A DNA stretch of 64,000 nucleotides from Methanolobus halotolerans (GCF_004745425.1 NZ_PGGK01000011.1:1-64000); one strand, 5' to 3'. Numbered from the stretch's first letter, positions 25,392-35,498 are shown. Program-made: numbers and translations. Notes: generated by a model not told the origin, from the letters alone.

Positions 25392-27257
25392 TCAGATCGG
25401 ATGCACGGTCACGGTTTCGCCTTCCTCGACCGCATTCAGGACGCTGTCTGCAACAGTGGAATCGTTCCTTACCTTGATGTCGCCGTGTCGGCCCACTGTG
25501 GCCGAGAACAGGAATTCGTCCCCTGCATATATCTCCACGTCCCTGGCTGCCAGTTCCGGGACATTGAGGACAACATGCCTGTCGGTGCGCTCGATGATCG
25601 GGCGCTGGGGTGATGTATCCTTCTCTTCCTCTTCCTGCTTTCTTTTCTTGTTCTTCTGGTCCTTCTCGTCGGACTTGCGCACGTCTATATGGATCCCGAG
25701 CCTTTTTTCGATATCGTCTATGGTGCTGCCGCCCTTGCCAATGACGCGGGGCATGTCCTTGTCACGCACTTTCACCAGTGCGCGGCTGTCAGAGACCATC
25801 TCCACGTTCACAGGGCCGCTGGCATAATCCTCCAGCACGGCCTTCACCTCATTTTCAGCAAGCTTCCAGGAAGGTCTCCTCTCTTCCTCTTCACCCAGAG
25901 GCATGACCACGATCTGTTCTCCGTATGTGTATATCTCGAACTCGCTCTTGCCGGTCTCGAAGTCTGATATCAGGATGACAGGTCTTGCAAGGTCCTCCTC
26001 TATCATTCCTGCAGGCACCTTCACCGTGAACTTCAGGATCTGCACCTTAGCTACCTCTCCCTTGTCGATGAAAATGACAGTATCGACGACCTGGGGTATC
26101 ACACCGAGCTCCACCCTGCCGATAAGCCTCTGGATTGCATCCACGGCACGATTGGCGTGCACGACACCGATCATGCCCACGCCTGCAAGTCTCATGTCCG
26201 CAAATATCTCGAAGTCCTTTGTCTTGCGTACCTCATCGTAGATGGTATAGTCCGGGCGCACCAGTAACAGCACGTCTGCAGTGTTCTCCAGGCTGCCGTC
26301 CAGGGGTGCATACTGGGTGATCTCATTTGGAACCTGCAGGTCCCTGGGAGATTCCATCGTCTTCACCACAAATCCCTGATTGTTCAGGAAAGTTGCCACA
26401 CCGGCAGCAAAGGTAGATTTACCAGCTCCGGGGGGGCCGGAAATGAGTATTCCCCTCTGAGCGCGTATCCTGTCTTTTAGCATATCACTAAGGCGGTACT
26501 GTTCAAGGGATACGGATGCCACCGGGCGGACTGCAGTAATCTCGAAATCGTCCGAAAAGGGAGGATTGGCAATAGCTACCCTCATACTGCCTATCTGGAG
26601 CACTGATGCACCACTATAGGAAAGTTCGAAGAATGAATTATGATCGGAACGTGCCCTGTCCAGCAGTTCCCTGGACATCTCCTTAAGTTCTGAATAGGTA
26701 CTTGGCTCATCGTTTATCCTCACATACCTTACATCTACGATGGATCCTTTCTTTGCCATGGGCGGGACCCTGTTCTTAAGGTGTACCGACATCGTATCGG
26801 GTGTGAAGTAATTCTCTATGCGCAGGGGACCTAACTCCTTTGGCTCGGGTTTTACAAACTCAACATCTATTCCCATAGCCCTCGCGACCATGGACTGGAT
26901 CCTGTCACCGGTCACGAACTTGGCCCCGAGCTCTATCGCCGTTTCACGTATCAGGGAATCTATCTCTCCTCCCCTGGCAAGTTTAACCTGGTCCAGGTTT
27001 GGCCTTTCCCCGTGGAAGAATAGCTTTATCTGGCCTTTATTGGCAAGGTCCTGTAATCTCTGTAACTCTTCAAGCCCCTCAAATCCGATCTCAAGTCCGC
27101 GGTTAGCCTGGGCTTCAAGCTCAGCAACCACCGCTTCGGGAACAACGATACTGGATTTCCCGAAATGCCCCCTTTTAACACCTTCAGAAATAATACCGTC
27201 GATAACCGAACTCGTATCAGGGACGACTTTCTGTCCGTCCTTACTACCTTCTATCAT
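25392..27257 (-). CDS. PINc domain-ATPase-KH protein
   Basis: This 621-residue protein has an N-terminal PIN domain (VVPDTSSVIDGIISEG, then GAKFVTGDRIQ, to about 130). A RecA/PilT-type ATPase follows, with Walker A GPPGAGKST (about 277-285) and an acidic Walker B-like stretch (TIYDEVRKT). Near residue 495 comes a KH domain with the VIGKGGSTI loop. The protein is widespread in euryarchaea and thought to act in RNA or ribosome metabolism, possibly as an RNase driven by ATP. A Lys/Glu-rich linker precedes the C-terminal beta domain. It appears complete. Confidence 0.88.
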   Translation of the reverse strand: MIEGSKDGQKVVPDTSSVIDGIISEGVKRGHFGKSSIVVPEAVVAELEAQANRGLEIGFEGLEELQRLQDLANKGQIKLFFHGERPNLDQVKLARGGEIDSLIRETAIELGAKFVTGDRIQSMVARAMGIDVEFVKPEPKELGPLRIENYFTPDTMSVHLKNRVPPMAKKGSIVDVRYVRINDEPSTYSELKEMSRELLDRARSDHNSFFELSYSGASVLQIGSMRVAIANPPFSDDFEITAVRPVASVSLEQYRLSDMLKDRIRAQRGILISGPPGAGKSTFAAGVATFLNNQGFVVKTMESPRDLQVPNEITQYAPLDGSLENTADVLLLVRPDYTIYDEVRKTKDFEIFADMRLAGVGMIGVVHANRAVDAIQRLIGRVELGVIPQVVDTVIFIDKGEVAKVQILKFTVKVPAGMIEEDLARPVILISDFETGKSEFEIYTYGEQIVVMPLGEEEERRPSWKLAENEVKAVLEDYASGPVNVEMVSDSRALVKVRDKDMPRVIGKGGSTIDDIEKRLGIHIDVRKSDEKDQKNKKRKQEEEEKDTSPQRPIIERTDRHVVLNVPELAARDVEIYAGDEFLFSATVGRHGDIKVRNDSTVADSVLNAVEEGETVTVHPI

Positions 27258-27368
27258 AATACAGCTTTATGAAATGGATTGTATAATTCAGTTGCGACCC
27301 TCGAAATTCTGTTGAAGAAAAAACCTTTGGATAAAATATTCTCCACAGAACCGATCCTCCATGTAATA

Positions 27369-27731
27369 TCAGTACACGTCTTCCGGATCAAAGATCTTCT
27401 TCCCGACCACATCTCCTTCGATGTTGCGGTAGAAACATGATCTGTAACCTGTGTGGCAGGCACCGCCTTCCTGTTCGACCATAAGCAGCACAGCATCCAT
27501 ATCACAGTCGATGAAAATAGCCTTCACTTTCTGCATGTGACCTGAACTTTCTCCCTTCTTCCAAAGTTTGCCGCGGCTCCGGCTCCAGTAGTGTACGATC
27601 CCTGTCTCAATGGTCTTCTCAAGAGCTTCCTTGCTCATGAAAGCACACATGAGCACTTCCCTTGTGTCATTGTCCTGTGCAATCGCCTGTATCAGGCCGT
27701 TATCGTACTTCAGGTCATCTGTATTAATCAT
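27369..27731 (-). CDS. hisI: Phosphoribosyl-AMP cyclohydrolase
   Basis: This 120-residue enzyme opens the adenine ring of phosphoribosyl-AMP in the third step of histidine biosynthesis. Family signatures are present: [37 protein letters not shown] with its metal-binding aspartates, and the zinc cysteines in [14 protein letters not shown]. Start ATG 27731 gives the usual N terminus ([13 protein letters not shown]); a frame from 27779 adds 16 unusual residues. It is a single-function HisI without HisE. hisG, hisA and hisB lie apart at 55573-57775. Confidence 0.93.
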   Translation of the reverse strand: MINTDDLKYDNGLIQAIAQDNDTREVLMCAFMSKEALEKTIETGIVHYWSRSRGKLWKKGESSGHMQKVKAIFIDCDMDAVLLMVEQEGGACHTGYRSCFYRNIEGDVVGKKIFDPEDVY

Positions 27732-27883
27732 GGTGATCACTGGTATTTTTTTAAGTTCCTGCAAATTTATAGCAATCACTAATTGATATATAGTATAAAA
27801 GCCTATTATCTATCAATATAAATATAATTACTACATAATTACAGATATTCGGTTTACGATTGCATTTGACAGCGGGTGAAAAC

Positions 27884-28648
27884 ATGGACTATAGTTTTGA
27901 TGGCACCGGTGGATATCGTATTCCCACCGGTATAAGTGGATTGGATGTACAATTGGGCGGCGGTGTCCCGCCAGGCACGACAATACTGGCTCTGGCAGAA
28001 CCCGGAGCTAATTCGGAGATATTTGCCAAGCAGTTCATTTACGGAGGTCTCCTGAACAATGAGGATGTTTACTATTTCTCATCGGAACATCCTGTCTCGG
28101 AGATCATCCAGGAAATGGAAGAACACAGATGGGAAGTGAGAAAGCATCTCGAGAGTGGTAGGTTTGAGTTTATCGATGCCTATGGTCCACGGTTCTATAA
28201 TGTGCTTCCCAGAGAGTTCACCAGCAATCTCTCGGCGAAGGATTTCCTGAAAAAGGGGACGGATTCAATGAATATGCTCAAATCCACGGTGATCCTGAAA
28301 AGAGAGAACAAGTACCGTGGTGTGATTGATTCCATCTCCTACTTCCTGCGTTCCTATAATCTCAATACAGTGGTAGAAGCCATCGAGATCGTCTCTTCCG
28401 TTGGCAAGGCTACAGGCGCCATCCAGCTGATCCTGATGACAAGCGGTATGCACGACCAGATAACAGAGAATAACATGAAGCACATCTGTGACGGCGTCAT
28501 TGAGTTCAGGCTCAAGGAAAGAGGGAGTGAGATAGAGCGTACTATCATGATACGGAAGATGCGTGGAATGATAGTTCCCAATAGGACGATCTCCTACATT
28601 GTCACTACCAAGGGTATCGAACTCGAGACGACCACAAGGGTACTCTGA
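27884..28648 (+). CDS. KaiC-like RecA-fold protein, degenerate Walker A
   Basis: This 254-residue protein has the KaiC/GvpD-like layout: RIPTGISGLDVQLGGGVPPGTTILALAEPG, then a strand with VYYFSSEHP. The P-loop reads AEPGANSEIF in place of GxPGTGKTxF, so the key lysine is missing and ATP hydrolysis is doubtful. Such inactive RecA-fold proteins are common in methanogens and thought to be regulatory. Start ATG 27884 follows GGGTGAAAAC. An AT-rich promoter lies near 27784-27840. Confidence 0.75.
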   Translation: MDYSFDGTGGYRIPTGISGLDVQLGGGVPPGTTILALAEPGANSEIFAKQFIYGGLLNNEDVYYFSSEHPVSEIIQEMEEHRWEVRKHLESGRFEFIDAYGPRFYNVLPREFTSNLSAKDFLKKGTDSMNMLKSTVILKRENKYRGVIDSISYFLRSYNLNTVVEAIEIVSSVGKATGAIQLILMTSGMHDQITENNMKHICDGVIEFRLKERGSEIERTIMIRKMRGMIVPNRTISYIVTTKGIELETTTRVL

Positions 28649-28758
28649 TCAGGGGGAACCGTCAGTTTCTCTTTTTTTTATGACAGATAGGTTTATTGCT
28701 TATCTTTTTATTTTATAAAGGCTATTTTATTTCTGCAGAACAAGGAACACTGATTTTC

Positions 28759-29913
28759 ATGAAACAAGATTTAGTGCGCATCCTGAGGGATATATTTTCC
28801 TCAGCTGGTTACAACGTTGCGGATTCTCATAAGCATGATTTTATCGCTGAGAAGAATAATAACAGGACCTATATCAGGCTCTCCTCTCATCCGGATATTG
28901 CGGAGATAAAGAATTTTGTCAACCAGATGGCCGATGGTGAAGGATTGTATGTGGTAACGGACAGGGTAGGAAGCGACATTCTTCAATATGCTCAAGCCGC
29001 GGGCCTTAAGGTATGGAATCGCGATGATATGTCCCTGCAGATCGGCAGAGCAGTAGTAGCTGATATCGAAGGTAGTGCAAGTGAGCTTGATCTGCTAAAC
29101 ATGTCCTTAAGAAAAAACTCTGATCCTGCAGCATCTGATGCAAGACCTGCTGAAACTTCCAACGCTGATGAAATTGCAAAAATGGCAGTAGATGCTATTT
29201 TCGGGAATGGCGGTGCCTATAGGGAGGAAACACCTTCAGAGGAAGGCTCTTTGCTCTCCCGCTACTCAGAACGCTCCCCTGAGCCTGTCACTATAAGTGC
29301 TCCCGTCCGGCAGCAAAGGGATATTCCCGATACCCCTCCGCAGGCTGACGGCATATTATTGAACCTTCGCTCGGCTCCGGTGAACATGACAAGGGAACAT
29401 GCTGTTTCTGCTGCAAGGTCTTATGTCTATGATTTTAAGGATATACTGCTCAAACTCGTACCTTTCTGGAAATATGACTATCACCTGAGCACTGAACAGA
29501 GGTACAGGTCCAAGATAGTGGATATATCAGGAGAGGGTTCTGGTTGTATAAATGCTCTTAACGGTAACAATGAACAGCTTATGCTGCACGAAATACGTGA
29601 AACCGTTTCCATTCCTGATGTGCGCTATGAGGTAAAGCACCCGTTGACAACGGAGGAGGAGGCAAGAAAGGATTTGCTTGATAGTATTATCGATGAGCAT
29701 ACTAAGGATCTGCGCTTTGATAATACTCAGGGTGAAGCAATTATATCCGAGCACAAGAGATTTAAGCCTGTGCCCGATGATATCGAGCTTAATGTAAAGC
29801 TGGTCTATGTACCTGTATGGGAAATCAAGGGACAACGTAACTCCGTTGAGATAAATGCGTATAATTCGGAAGTACTGCGCAATCCCGTGGATGATGATGC
29901 AGAGTTCGTATAA
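28759..29913 (+). CDS. Restriction endonuclease-like fold protein
   Basis: This is a 384-residue protein. Residues 1-100 resemble Mrr-type endonuclease folds (VRILRDIFSSAGYNVADSHKHDFIAEK, then LYVVTDRVGSDILQYAQAAGLKVWNRDDM), but the expected catalytic lysine after the strand is not seen (TYIRLSS). A low-complexity linker (about 115-210) follows, then a C-terminal domain of about 170 residues of unknown type. Start ATG 28759 is chosen over the upstream frame. Function is unknown; it could be an inactive or regulatory nuclease relative. Confidence 0.65.
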   Translation: MKQDLVRILRDIFSSAGYNVADSHKHDFIAEKNNNRTYIRLSSHPDIAEIKNFVNQMADGEGLYVVTDRVGSDILQYAQAAGLKVWNRDDMSLQIGRAVVADIEGSASELDLLNMSLRKNSDPAASDARPAETSNADEIAKMAVDAIFGNGGAYREETPSEEGSLLSRYSERSPEPVTISAPVRQQRDIPDTPPQADGILLNLRSAPVNMTREHAVSAARSYVYDFKDILLKLVPFWKYDYHLSTEQRYRSKIVDISGEGSGCINALNGNNEQLMLHEIRETVSIPDVRYEVKHPLTTEEEARKDLLDSIIDEHTKDLRFDNTQGEAIISEHKRFKPVPDDIELNVKLVYVPVWEIKGQRNSVEINAYNSEVLRNPVDDDAEFV

Positions 29914-29973
29914 GGTCTGATAAAGGCTCTCTTAATTTGTTCGTACATATGCGAATATTTTATATATGAAAAA

Positions 29974-29985
29974 CCCATATATGGG
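29974..29985. promoter_or_regulatory. Palindrome downstream of TATA box
   Basis: CCCATATATGGG is a perfect 12-base palindrome that begins about seven bases past the TATA-like stretch TTTTATATATG (29958-29968) and 48 bases before the HesB/IscA gene. It lies between TATA and the expected transcript start, which is a usual place for an archaeal repressor site. Confidence 0.45.
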
Positions 29986-30033
29986 ATTACCAGCTAAATC
30001 ACCTTGTGGTAAGTAAAATAAAGAGGTATCAAC

Positions 30034-30357
30034 ATGGTAGATGTAAGTGATAAAGCAGCAGCAGAATTGAAAACATTGCTTGATGAGCAGGAGAAACAGG
30101 ATTATTCACTCAGGGTATTCATAGCAGGCATGAGCTGCTGTGGTGTCCAGTATGGAATGTCACTGGAGAACGAGATTAGCGAAGAAGATGTCACAGAAGA
30201 GATAAATGGTCTCAAGATCGTCATGAACAAGGATGATGTGGAAGGCCTTTCCAGCGCAACCATCGATTATGTAGATGGACCACAGGGCAAGGGTTTCGTT
30301 ATTGATAACTCTTCTTCTGCAAACGCATGTGGATCATGTGGCGGCGGTTGCTCTTAA
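30034..30357 (+). CDS. HesB/IscA-family iron-sulfur protein
   Basis: This 107-residue protein has the A-type carrier pattern: VSDKAAAELKTLL at the start and a C-terminal GSCGGGCS holding the two close cysteines; more cysteines lie at GMSCCGVQYG. A-type carriers deliver iron-sulfur clusters to apoproteins. It starts after GAGGT and has a promoter with a palindrome upstream. The cysteine spacing (C-GS-C) is as in archaeal relatives. Confidence 0.85.
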   Translation: MVDVSDKAAAELKTLLDEQEKQDYSLRVFIAGMSCCGVQYGMSLENEISEEDVTEEINGLKIVMNKDDVEGLSSATIDYVDGPQGKGFVIDNSSSANACGSCGGGCS

Positions 30358-30424
30358 GCGCTTCCGGACAAGAGCATAAGAATACTTAAATAATAAAATT
30401 CAATTATTGTTACAAGGTGATTAC

Positions 30425-30775
30425 ATGTTTCCGGGAATTGGCGGCAGGGGCATGAACCCTGCAAAAGTAAAACAGATGATGAAACAGATGGGTATAGACA
30501 TCAAAGAGATCAATGATGTGGAACAGGTCATCATAAGAACCCCTGAAAAAGATATCGTGTTCAATGATGCGAATGTTTCTATTATGAATGCACAGGGTGT
30601 GGATACCTATCAGATAGTCGGTACCCCGGAAGAAGCTGCCAGGGAATTTGAAGCCCCTGATGACGATGTCAGGCTGGTTGCAGAACAGACCGGTGTTTCA
30701 GAAGAAGAGGCAAAAGAAGCACTGAAGAATGCCAACGGCGACCTTGCGGAAGCCATTCTGGCACTTTCGGCCTGA
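30425..30775 (+). CDS. nac: Nascent polypeptide-associated complex protein
   Basis: This 116-residue archaeal NAC homologue binds new chains at the ribosome exit. The NAC domain spans about residues 10-70 (MKQMGIDIKEINDVEQVIIRTPEKDIVF, then YQIVGTPEE). A C-terminal UBA domain follows (VRLVAEQTGVSEEEAKEALKNANGDLAEAILAL). Start ATG 30425 follows AAGGTGATTAC. The U-rich stretch just after the stop (30789-30812) could end transcription. Confidence 0.93.
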   Translation: MFPGIGGRGMNPAKVKQMMKQMGIDIKEINDVEQVIIRTPEKDIVFNDANVSIMNAQGVDTYQIVGTPEEAAREFEAPDDDVRLVAEQTGVSEEEAKEALKNANGDLAEAILALSA

Positions 30776-31155
30776 TATTCTTTTCAATCTCCTTATACTT
30801 TCTTTTTTTACAGATCATAGTGTCAGCGAGCTGGCGCTGCCTTGTCTTTATTCAGATCCTGATACAATGCTGTCCCGGATGATCCTGAATTCCGGTTAAA
30901 TGTATTGATGAGTATTCAGACCAAAATACGCATATACTATTATCATGATTATACATTATAATAAACAGATTGAACATCCTGTATATGTGGCATACTTTCT
31001 TTAGGTCTTCCCTGATCCGTACAGTCTCATTCCGGATGCTGGGTCCTGCCTGTACAGTGTCTTATAAAACGCTCTGTTTGCCGGGAACTGTATCCGCTCG
31101 CGGAAAAAGTGCCACTATTAGATGTCACTATTGATAGTATATGAATGGAGTAAAC
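30776..31155. other. Intergenic region before acetyl-CoA synthetase
   Basis: This is a 380-base gap without a convincing gene. Features seen are a T-rich tract directly after nac, a small hairpin CAGCG/CGCTG (near 30823-30838), an AT-rich stretch near 30933-30968, and a TATA-like CTTATAAAA at 31061. The last would start the acs message with a leader of about 65 bases. The leader has no structure I recognise. Confidence 0.5.
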
Positions 31156-33045
31156 ATGTCTGAGAACTTTGATGTCAAGCTGGATGGAAAGAGTTACCTT
31201 CCGGACCCTTCGGTAAAAGAAGATGCATGGATAAAAGATTACGATAAGGTCTATGCGGAATCTGTAAAGGATCCGGAGGCGCACTGGGGGAAAGTTGCAG
31301 AGGAACTTGATTGGTTCAAAAAATGGGACCGGGTCCGGGAATGGGATCACCCTTATGCAAAATGGTTCACCAACGCCAAACTGAATATCAGTTGTAACTG
31401 TCTGGACCGCCATATATTCGATGGGAGAAAGAACAAGGTGGCTCTGATATGGGTTGGTAATGATGGTAAGGAAGAGGTTATCACGTATCGTCAGCTTTAC
31501 CGCGAGGTAATGAGGTTCGCGAACGGCCTGAAGTCACTCGGGGTAGTTAAAGGTGACAGGGTATGCATCTATATGCCGCTTGTTCCCGAACAGATAATTG
31601 CCATGCTTGCATGTGCCCGCATAGGGGCTGTCCACAGTGTCATCTTCGGGGGTTTTGGTGCCAATGCATTGCGCTCCCGCATAAAGGACGCACAGGCAAA
31701 GATAGTCATCACTGCAGATGCAAGTCTTCGACGTGGCAAACGTCTCGACCTCAAGTCCATTGTGGATGAAGCCGTGGTCAATACCTCAAGTGTTGAAAAA
31801 ATAGTGGTTCTCAGGAGGATGACCCCCGCGATGGAGCTATTCTCCGAGATAGAGGTCGATTTCTATGAGATAATGGAGGGTGTAGAGAAGGAGTGCGAAC
31901 CAGAAGTGATGGATGCCGAGGACCCGCTATTCATTCTCTACACAAGTGGCACCACCGGTCCGGCGAAGGGTATTGTCCATGCATGTGGTGGCTACATGGT
32001 GGGCACCTACTATACCACGAAGACGATGTTCGACCTCAAAGAGGGTGATGTCATGTGGTGTACTGCAGACCCCGGGTGGATAACAGGCCACAGCTATATA
32101 GTCTACGGTCCACTTGCAGTGGGCGCTACCATCCTGATCTCCGAGACCACTCCGGACTATCCTGACCCGGGTGTCTGGTGGGATATGATTGAGGATTTCG
32201 ATGTGACGGTATTCTACACCGCACCGACAGCTATTCGAATGTTTATGAAGCTGGGTGAGGAATGGCCGGAGAAGTACAACCTGAGCTCCCTGCGGATACT
32301 GGGCTCTGTGGGTGAACCCCTCAATCCCGAGGCCTTCGAATGGTACTACCGTGTTATAGGAAAAGGGAAATGTCCGGTCCTTGATACCTGGTGGCAGACT
32401 GAAACGGGCATGCATATGATTACAACAGTTGCGGGTGAACCCATGAAACCCGGGTTTGCAGGCAGGCCCGTGCCCGGTATCGTTGCAGATGTGGTTGATG
32501 AGGGGGGAAAACCTGTGCCGCCCGGGACCGGTGGTTTCCTGGTCATAAAGGAACCCTGGCCTTCCATGATGAGGACGGTTTACAATAAAGATGAGAGGTA
32601 TCGCCAGTACTGGACCACCATTGATAATTATTATGCAGCAGGTGACCTTGCAGTAAAGGATGAGGATGGTTACATCATGATACTCGGACGCTCGGATGAT
32701 GTGCTGATCGTATCCGGCCACAACATCGGCAGCGCGGAAGTGGAAAGTGCCCTGGTGTCCCATGAAGCGGTTGCTGAGGCTGCGGTCATAGGAAAACCCG
32801 ATCCCCTGAAGGGTGATTCCATCAAGGCCTTTGTCATCCTCCGCATGGGTCACAAGCCAGGCGACAAGTTGAAACTGGACCTTGTGTACCATGTAAGAAT
32901 GAATCTTGGTCCCATTGCGATACCTTCTGAAATAGAGTTCGTGGAATCTCTTCCGAAGACCCGCAGCGGGAAGATCATGAGGCGATTACTCAAAGCACAA
33001 GAGCTTGGTATGGACCCGGGAGATGTTTCCACTCTGGAGGACTGA
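31156..33045 (+). CDS. acs: Acetyl-CoA synthetase (AMP-forming)
   Basis: This 629-residue enzyme activates acetate to acetyl-CoA through acetyl-adenylate. Motifs are the P-loop-like [43 protein letters not shown], and the acetylatable lysine in RSGKIMRR near the C terminus. Length is typical. ATG 31156 is preferred over 31141 because Acs proteins start close to this point. In this order of methanogens it can serve acetate uptake for biosynthesis or, as in Methanothrix, catabolism; the window does not decide. Confidence 0.95.
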   Translation: MSENFDVKLDGKSYLPDPSVKEDAWIKDYDKVYAESVKDPEAHWGKVAEELDWFKKWDRVREWDHPYAKWFTNAKLNISCNCLDRHIFDGRKNKVALIWVGNDGKEEVITYRQLYREVMRFANGLKSLGVVKGDRVCIYMPLVPEQIIAMLACARIGAVHSVIFGGFGANALRSRIKDAQAKIVITADASLRRGKRLDLKSIVDEAVVNTSSVEKIVVLRRMTPAMELFSEIEVDFYEIMEGVEKECEPEVMDAEDPLFILYTSGTTGPAKGIVHACGGYMVGTYYTTKTMFDLKEGDVMWCTADPGWITGHSYIVYGPLAVGATILISETTPDYPDPGVWWDMIEDFDVTVFYTAPTAIRMFMKLGEEWPEKYNLSSLRILGSVGEPLNPEAFEWYYRVIGKGKCPVLDTWWQTETGMHMITTVAGEPMKPGFAGRPVPGIVADVVDEGGKPVPPGTGGFLVIKEPWPSMMRTVYNKDERYRQYWTTIDNYYAAGDLAVKDEDGYIMILGRSDDVLIVSGHNIGSAEVESALVSHEAVAEAAVIGKPDPLKGDSIKAFVILRMGHKPGDKLKLDLVYHVRMNLGPIAIPSEIEFVESLPKTRSGKIMRRLLKAQELGMDPGDVSTLED

Positions 33046-33127
33046 TCTCCTTCCTTTCTTCCTTCAAAAACTATAATAACAGTTATGAAGCATGTACTAT
33101 AACTACTACTTGTAGCAGGTGAGAATT

Positions 33128-33919
33128 ATGATCGACTTTTTTGAGTTTTACCTTTCCGAAGACTGTCCCTATGGAGATGAGACTACAGAACTTCTTGGTA
33201 TCCGGGGCAATGGCAGATTGCGAATAGTGTCCAGAGAACACGGTGTGGCGGCATGTATGGATGATCTGGCTGCTTTCTACACGGATAAAGGTCTGGAAGT
33301 GGTCACTTTCCTTGATAATGGTGCAGAGTTCAACCCCAACGATGTCATATTTGGAGCGCAGGGCGACCTGCCCATGCTCTTCAAATTGTGGAGGGTGTCC
33401 CAGACCTTCCTGTCCCTGGTTTGCGCCATCGCTTCCAATACCCGTATCGCCGTGGAACTTGCACATAAGGTCAATCCGGATGTGCTGATTGCAACAAGCA
33501 GGAAGACCCACCCCGGATTTCGCAGGTATGAGCTCAAGGCCGTCAAAACAGGTGGAGGGCAGCACCACCGTAATTCACTGAGTGATTCTATCCTTGTCAC
33601 ACAGAACCACTTCAATGTTGCAGGGGATCCCGGCAATCTAAGGGCAATGAAAAAAGTAGAGTTAGAGCCAAGGACCCGGGAGGAGGCTTTCAAATATGCA
33701 CCTCTTGCAGATGTGCTCTTACTGGATCATTACAATCCCGGTGAGCTGGAAACCCTTGTACCCGAGCTTCGGTCCCTGAACCCTCAGCTTGAGATCGGGG
33801 TGGGTGGGATCGATCTGAGGATGGTCTCCGAATATGCAGGACACGTTGACTTTATAGTAACCAGTTCCCTTTATTATTCAAAACCTCTGGATCTTACGAC
33901 AAAGATCAGGAAACTTTAG
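33128..33919 (+). CDS. modD: ModD/NadC-like pyrophosphorylase family protein
   Basis: This 263-residue protein of the quinolinate phosphoribosyltransferase fold has DCPYGDETTELLGI at the start and GDLPMLFKLWRVSQTFLSLVCAIAS in the helical part. Then comes IATSRKTHPGFRRYELKAVKTGGGQHHRNSL with the phosphate-binding and substrate residues, and at the end the barrel strand IGVGGIDL. It matches ModD, often near molybdate transport genes, though none are here. The exact substrate is unknown. Start ATG 33128 follows AGGTGAGAATT. Confidence 0.8.
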   Translation: MIDFFEFYLSEDCPYGDETTELLGIRGNGRLRIVSREHGVAACMDDLAAFYTDKGLEVVTFLDNGAEFNPNDVIFGAQGDLPMLFKLWRVSQTFLSLVCAIASNTRIAVELAHKVNPDVLIATSRKTHPGFRRYELKAVKTGGGQHHRNSLSDSILVTQNHFNVAGDPGNLRAMKKVELEPRTREEAFKYAPLADVLLLDHYNPGELETLVPELRSLNPQLEIGVGGIDLRMVSEYAGHVDFIVTSSLYYSKPLDLTTKIRKL

Positions 33920-34010
33920 GCCTTTAATTGACCTGTAAGTGCAAAGTTATTTATTCTATAAACACAAAGGTTGTGTGCAAGAAGCGCATTACCGTTGTAA
34001 ACAGCCTGCT

Positions 34011-34024
34011 TCCTCGGGGGAGGA
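34011..34024. other. Hairpin in modD-trx gap
   Basis: TCCTC-GGGG-GAGGA forms a five-base-pair hairpin with a GGGG loop, flanked by GCC/GGC arms (34004-34006 and 34026-34028). It follows an AT-rich TATA-like stretch near 33947-33964. A short structured RNA is possible in this 194-base gap, but evidence is thin. Confidence 0.3.
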
Positions 34025-34113
34025 TGGCGGATACATGTTTCCTGCTCAACGGGCGTCGAAAAGATAATTAAGTCAATAGGTCATTTTCTATTTTAAAATG
34101 AAAAGGTGTGAAT

Positions 34114-34383
34114 ATGAGTAAACCGGAATTATTGGATTTCAGTGCAACCTGGTGCGGACCCTGTAAAATGCAGAAACCTTTCCTTGATAAAGTGAAGGAT
34201 GAATTAGGGGACCAGGTAGATGTAAAGGTTGTCGATGTCGATCAGAATCAGGAAATGGCTGCAAAATATGGCATCCAGGCTGTTCCTACTCTGATCATTG
34301 TGAAGGATGGGGAACCTGTCAAGCGCTTCACGGGTGTAACTAACGCAGGCATTCTTATTGAAGAGCTCAAGAGAGTACTCTGA
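34114..34383 (+). CDS. trx: Thioredoxin
   Basis: This 89-residue thioredoxin has the active site WCGPCK at about residues 13-18, the cis-proline segment VPTLIIVKDGEPV, and the closing GVTNAGILIEEL. It is short, as methanogen thioredoxins often are. ATG 34114 follows AAGGTGTGAAT; 34108 is an alternative two codons upstream. It reduces protein disulfides in the cytoplasm. It is followed by a T-rich tract that may end transcription. Confidence 0.93.
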   Translation: MSKPELLDFSATWCGPCKMQKPFLDKVKDELGDQVDVKVVDVDQNQEMAAKYGIQAVPTLIIVKDGEPVKRFTGVTNAGILIEELKRVL

Positions 34384-34493
34384 GCATTTTCATCTTTTTT
34401 TCTTCCGTATTTTTCTTTTTAACTTATTCTCCTGAAATACATGTAAATACTTTGAGATTAATCCCTGTCCGAGGGATAAGGATATTACAGGAT

Positions 34494-35498
34494 ATGGTCG
34501 ACCTTGGAATTATGGTTTTCAGGCAAAAGAACGTTAATGGTTCCTTCAAGCCTCACCTTTCCGTCAAGTTCCGCTCAGACGAAGGTGAACTTCTCACATT
34601 CTCTATAGATACTACAAGGACTCCTGCGAAATATCCACAACCTGATGCCTATCTTATCACCCATGCACATTCCGACCATAACGGCAAGTCTGCAATGCTG
34701 TCCGATCGCGCCATCTGTTCCGATAAGACTGCCCGTGCCCTTGAGATAAGGCACGACAAGACATACAAGGGCAGGACTATGGAACTCGGTGCTTCAACAG
34801 AGGTGAACGGAGTTAAGGTGAGTACCTATCCAAATTTCCATACCGCGGGTTCTACTGCCTTCTACTGGGAAAATGACGTAGGTACCCGCATACTTGTTAC
34901 AGGTGATGTGAAGGATGCCTCACAGCTCCCGGATTGTGATGTGCTCATCACCGAGGCAAATTATGGGGACCCCGGGGATACTACATGTTATTTTGATGAT
35001 GATATTCAGGGTTTCACGAATGCACTGCAGGATAACGCCTGTGTTGCCTTTGGCGCCTATGCCTTCGGCAAGGCTCAGAGGGCCGTGGAACTGATGCGCA
35101 GTTGTGGCTATAACGGAGCCGTGGAGATGGAAGAGAAATCCCTGCAATTGACGCGTTGCCTGCTCGACGATGCAGGTGACCTTGCAGGTATTGGTGAATC
35201 ATGCGGCGATCCTGTCTGCGTCGTACCTCCATGGGATCTTGATAAACTGCCCTCCGGAATGACAAAGTATGTTATGACCGGAAGATCCGACTATCGATAT
35301 CCTGCCATTCAGATAAGCGACCATCTGGATGCAAGGGGCCTGACAGATATGGTCCGGGAGCTTGACCCTGAACTCACGGTGGTATATCATCCGGGCGGCC
35401 ACAGACCCGGGAGGTTTGCCAGTCACCTGAATTCCGGGGGATTCAATGCTATCGCTATTGACAGGATAAGCAATGTGCTGAGCAATGAGTTTATCTAG
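34494..35498 (+). CDS. MBL-fold exonuclease-like protein
   Basis: This protein of about 334 residues has the metallo-beta-lactamase motif THAHSDHNG, a later TGDVKD (bridging aspartate), and a C-terminal YHPGGHRPG histidine segment. The beta-CASP-like remainder suggests kinship with SNM1/DNA-ligase-linked exonucleases. The start is uncertain: ATG 34494 or 34512 follow no strong ribosome site, and a TTG at 34452 is in frame. It ends in two TAG codons in a row. Confidence 0.72.
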   Translation: MVDLGIMVFRQKNVNGSFKPHLSVKFRSDEGELLTFSIDTTRTPAKYPQPDAYLITHAHSDHNGKSAMLSDRAICSDKTARALEIRHDKTYKGRTMELGASTEVNGVKVSTYPNFHTAGSTAFYWENDVGTRILVTGDVKDASQLPDCDVLITEANYGDPGDTTCYFDDDIQGFTNALQDNACVAFGAYAFGKAQRAVELMRSCGYNGAVEMEEKSLQLTRCLLDDAGDLAGIGESCGDPVCVVPPWDLDKLPSGMTKYVMTGRSDYRYPAIQISDHLDARGLTDMVRELDPELTVVYHPGGHRPGRFASHLNSGGFNAIAIDRISNVLSNEFI

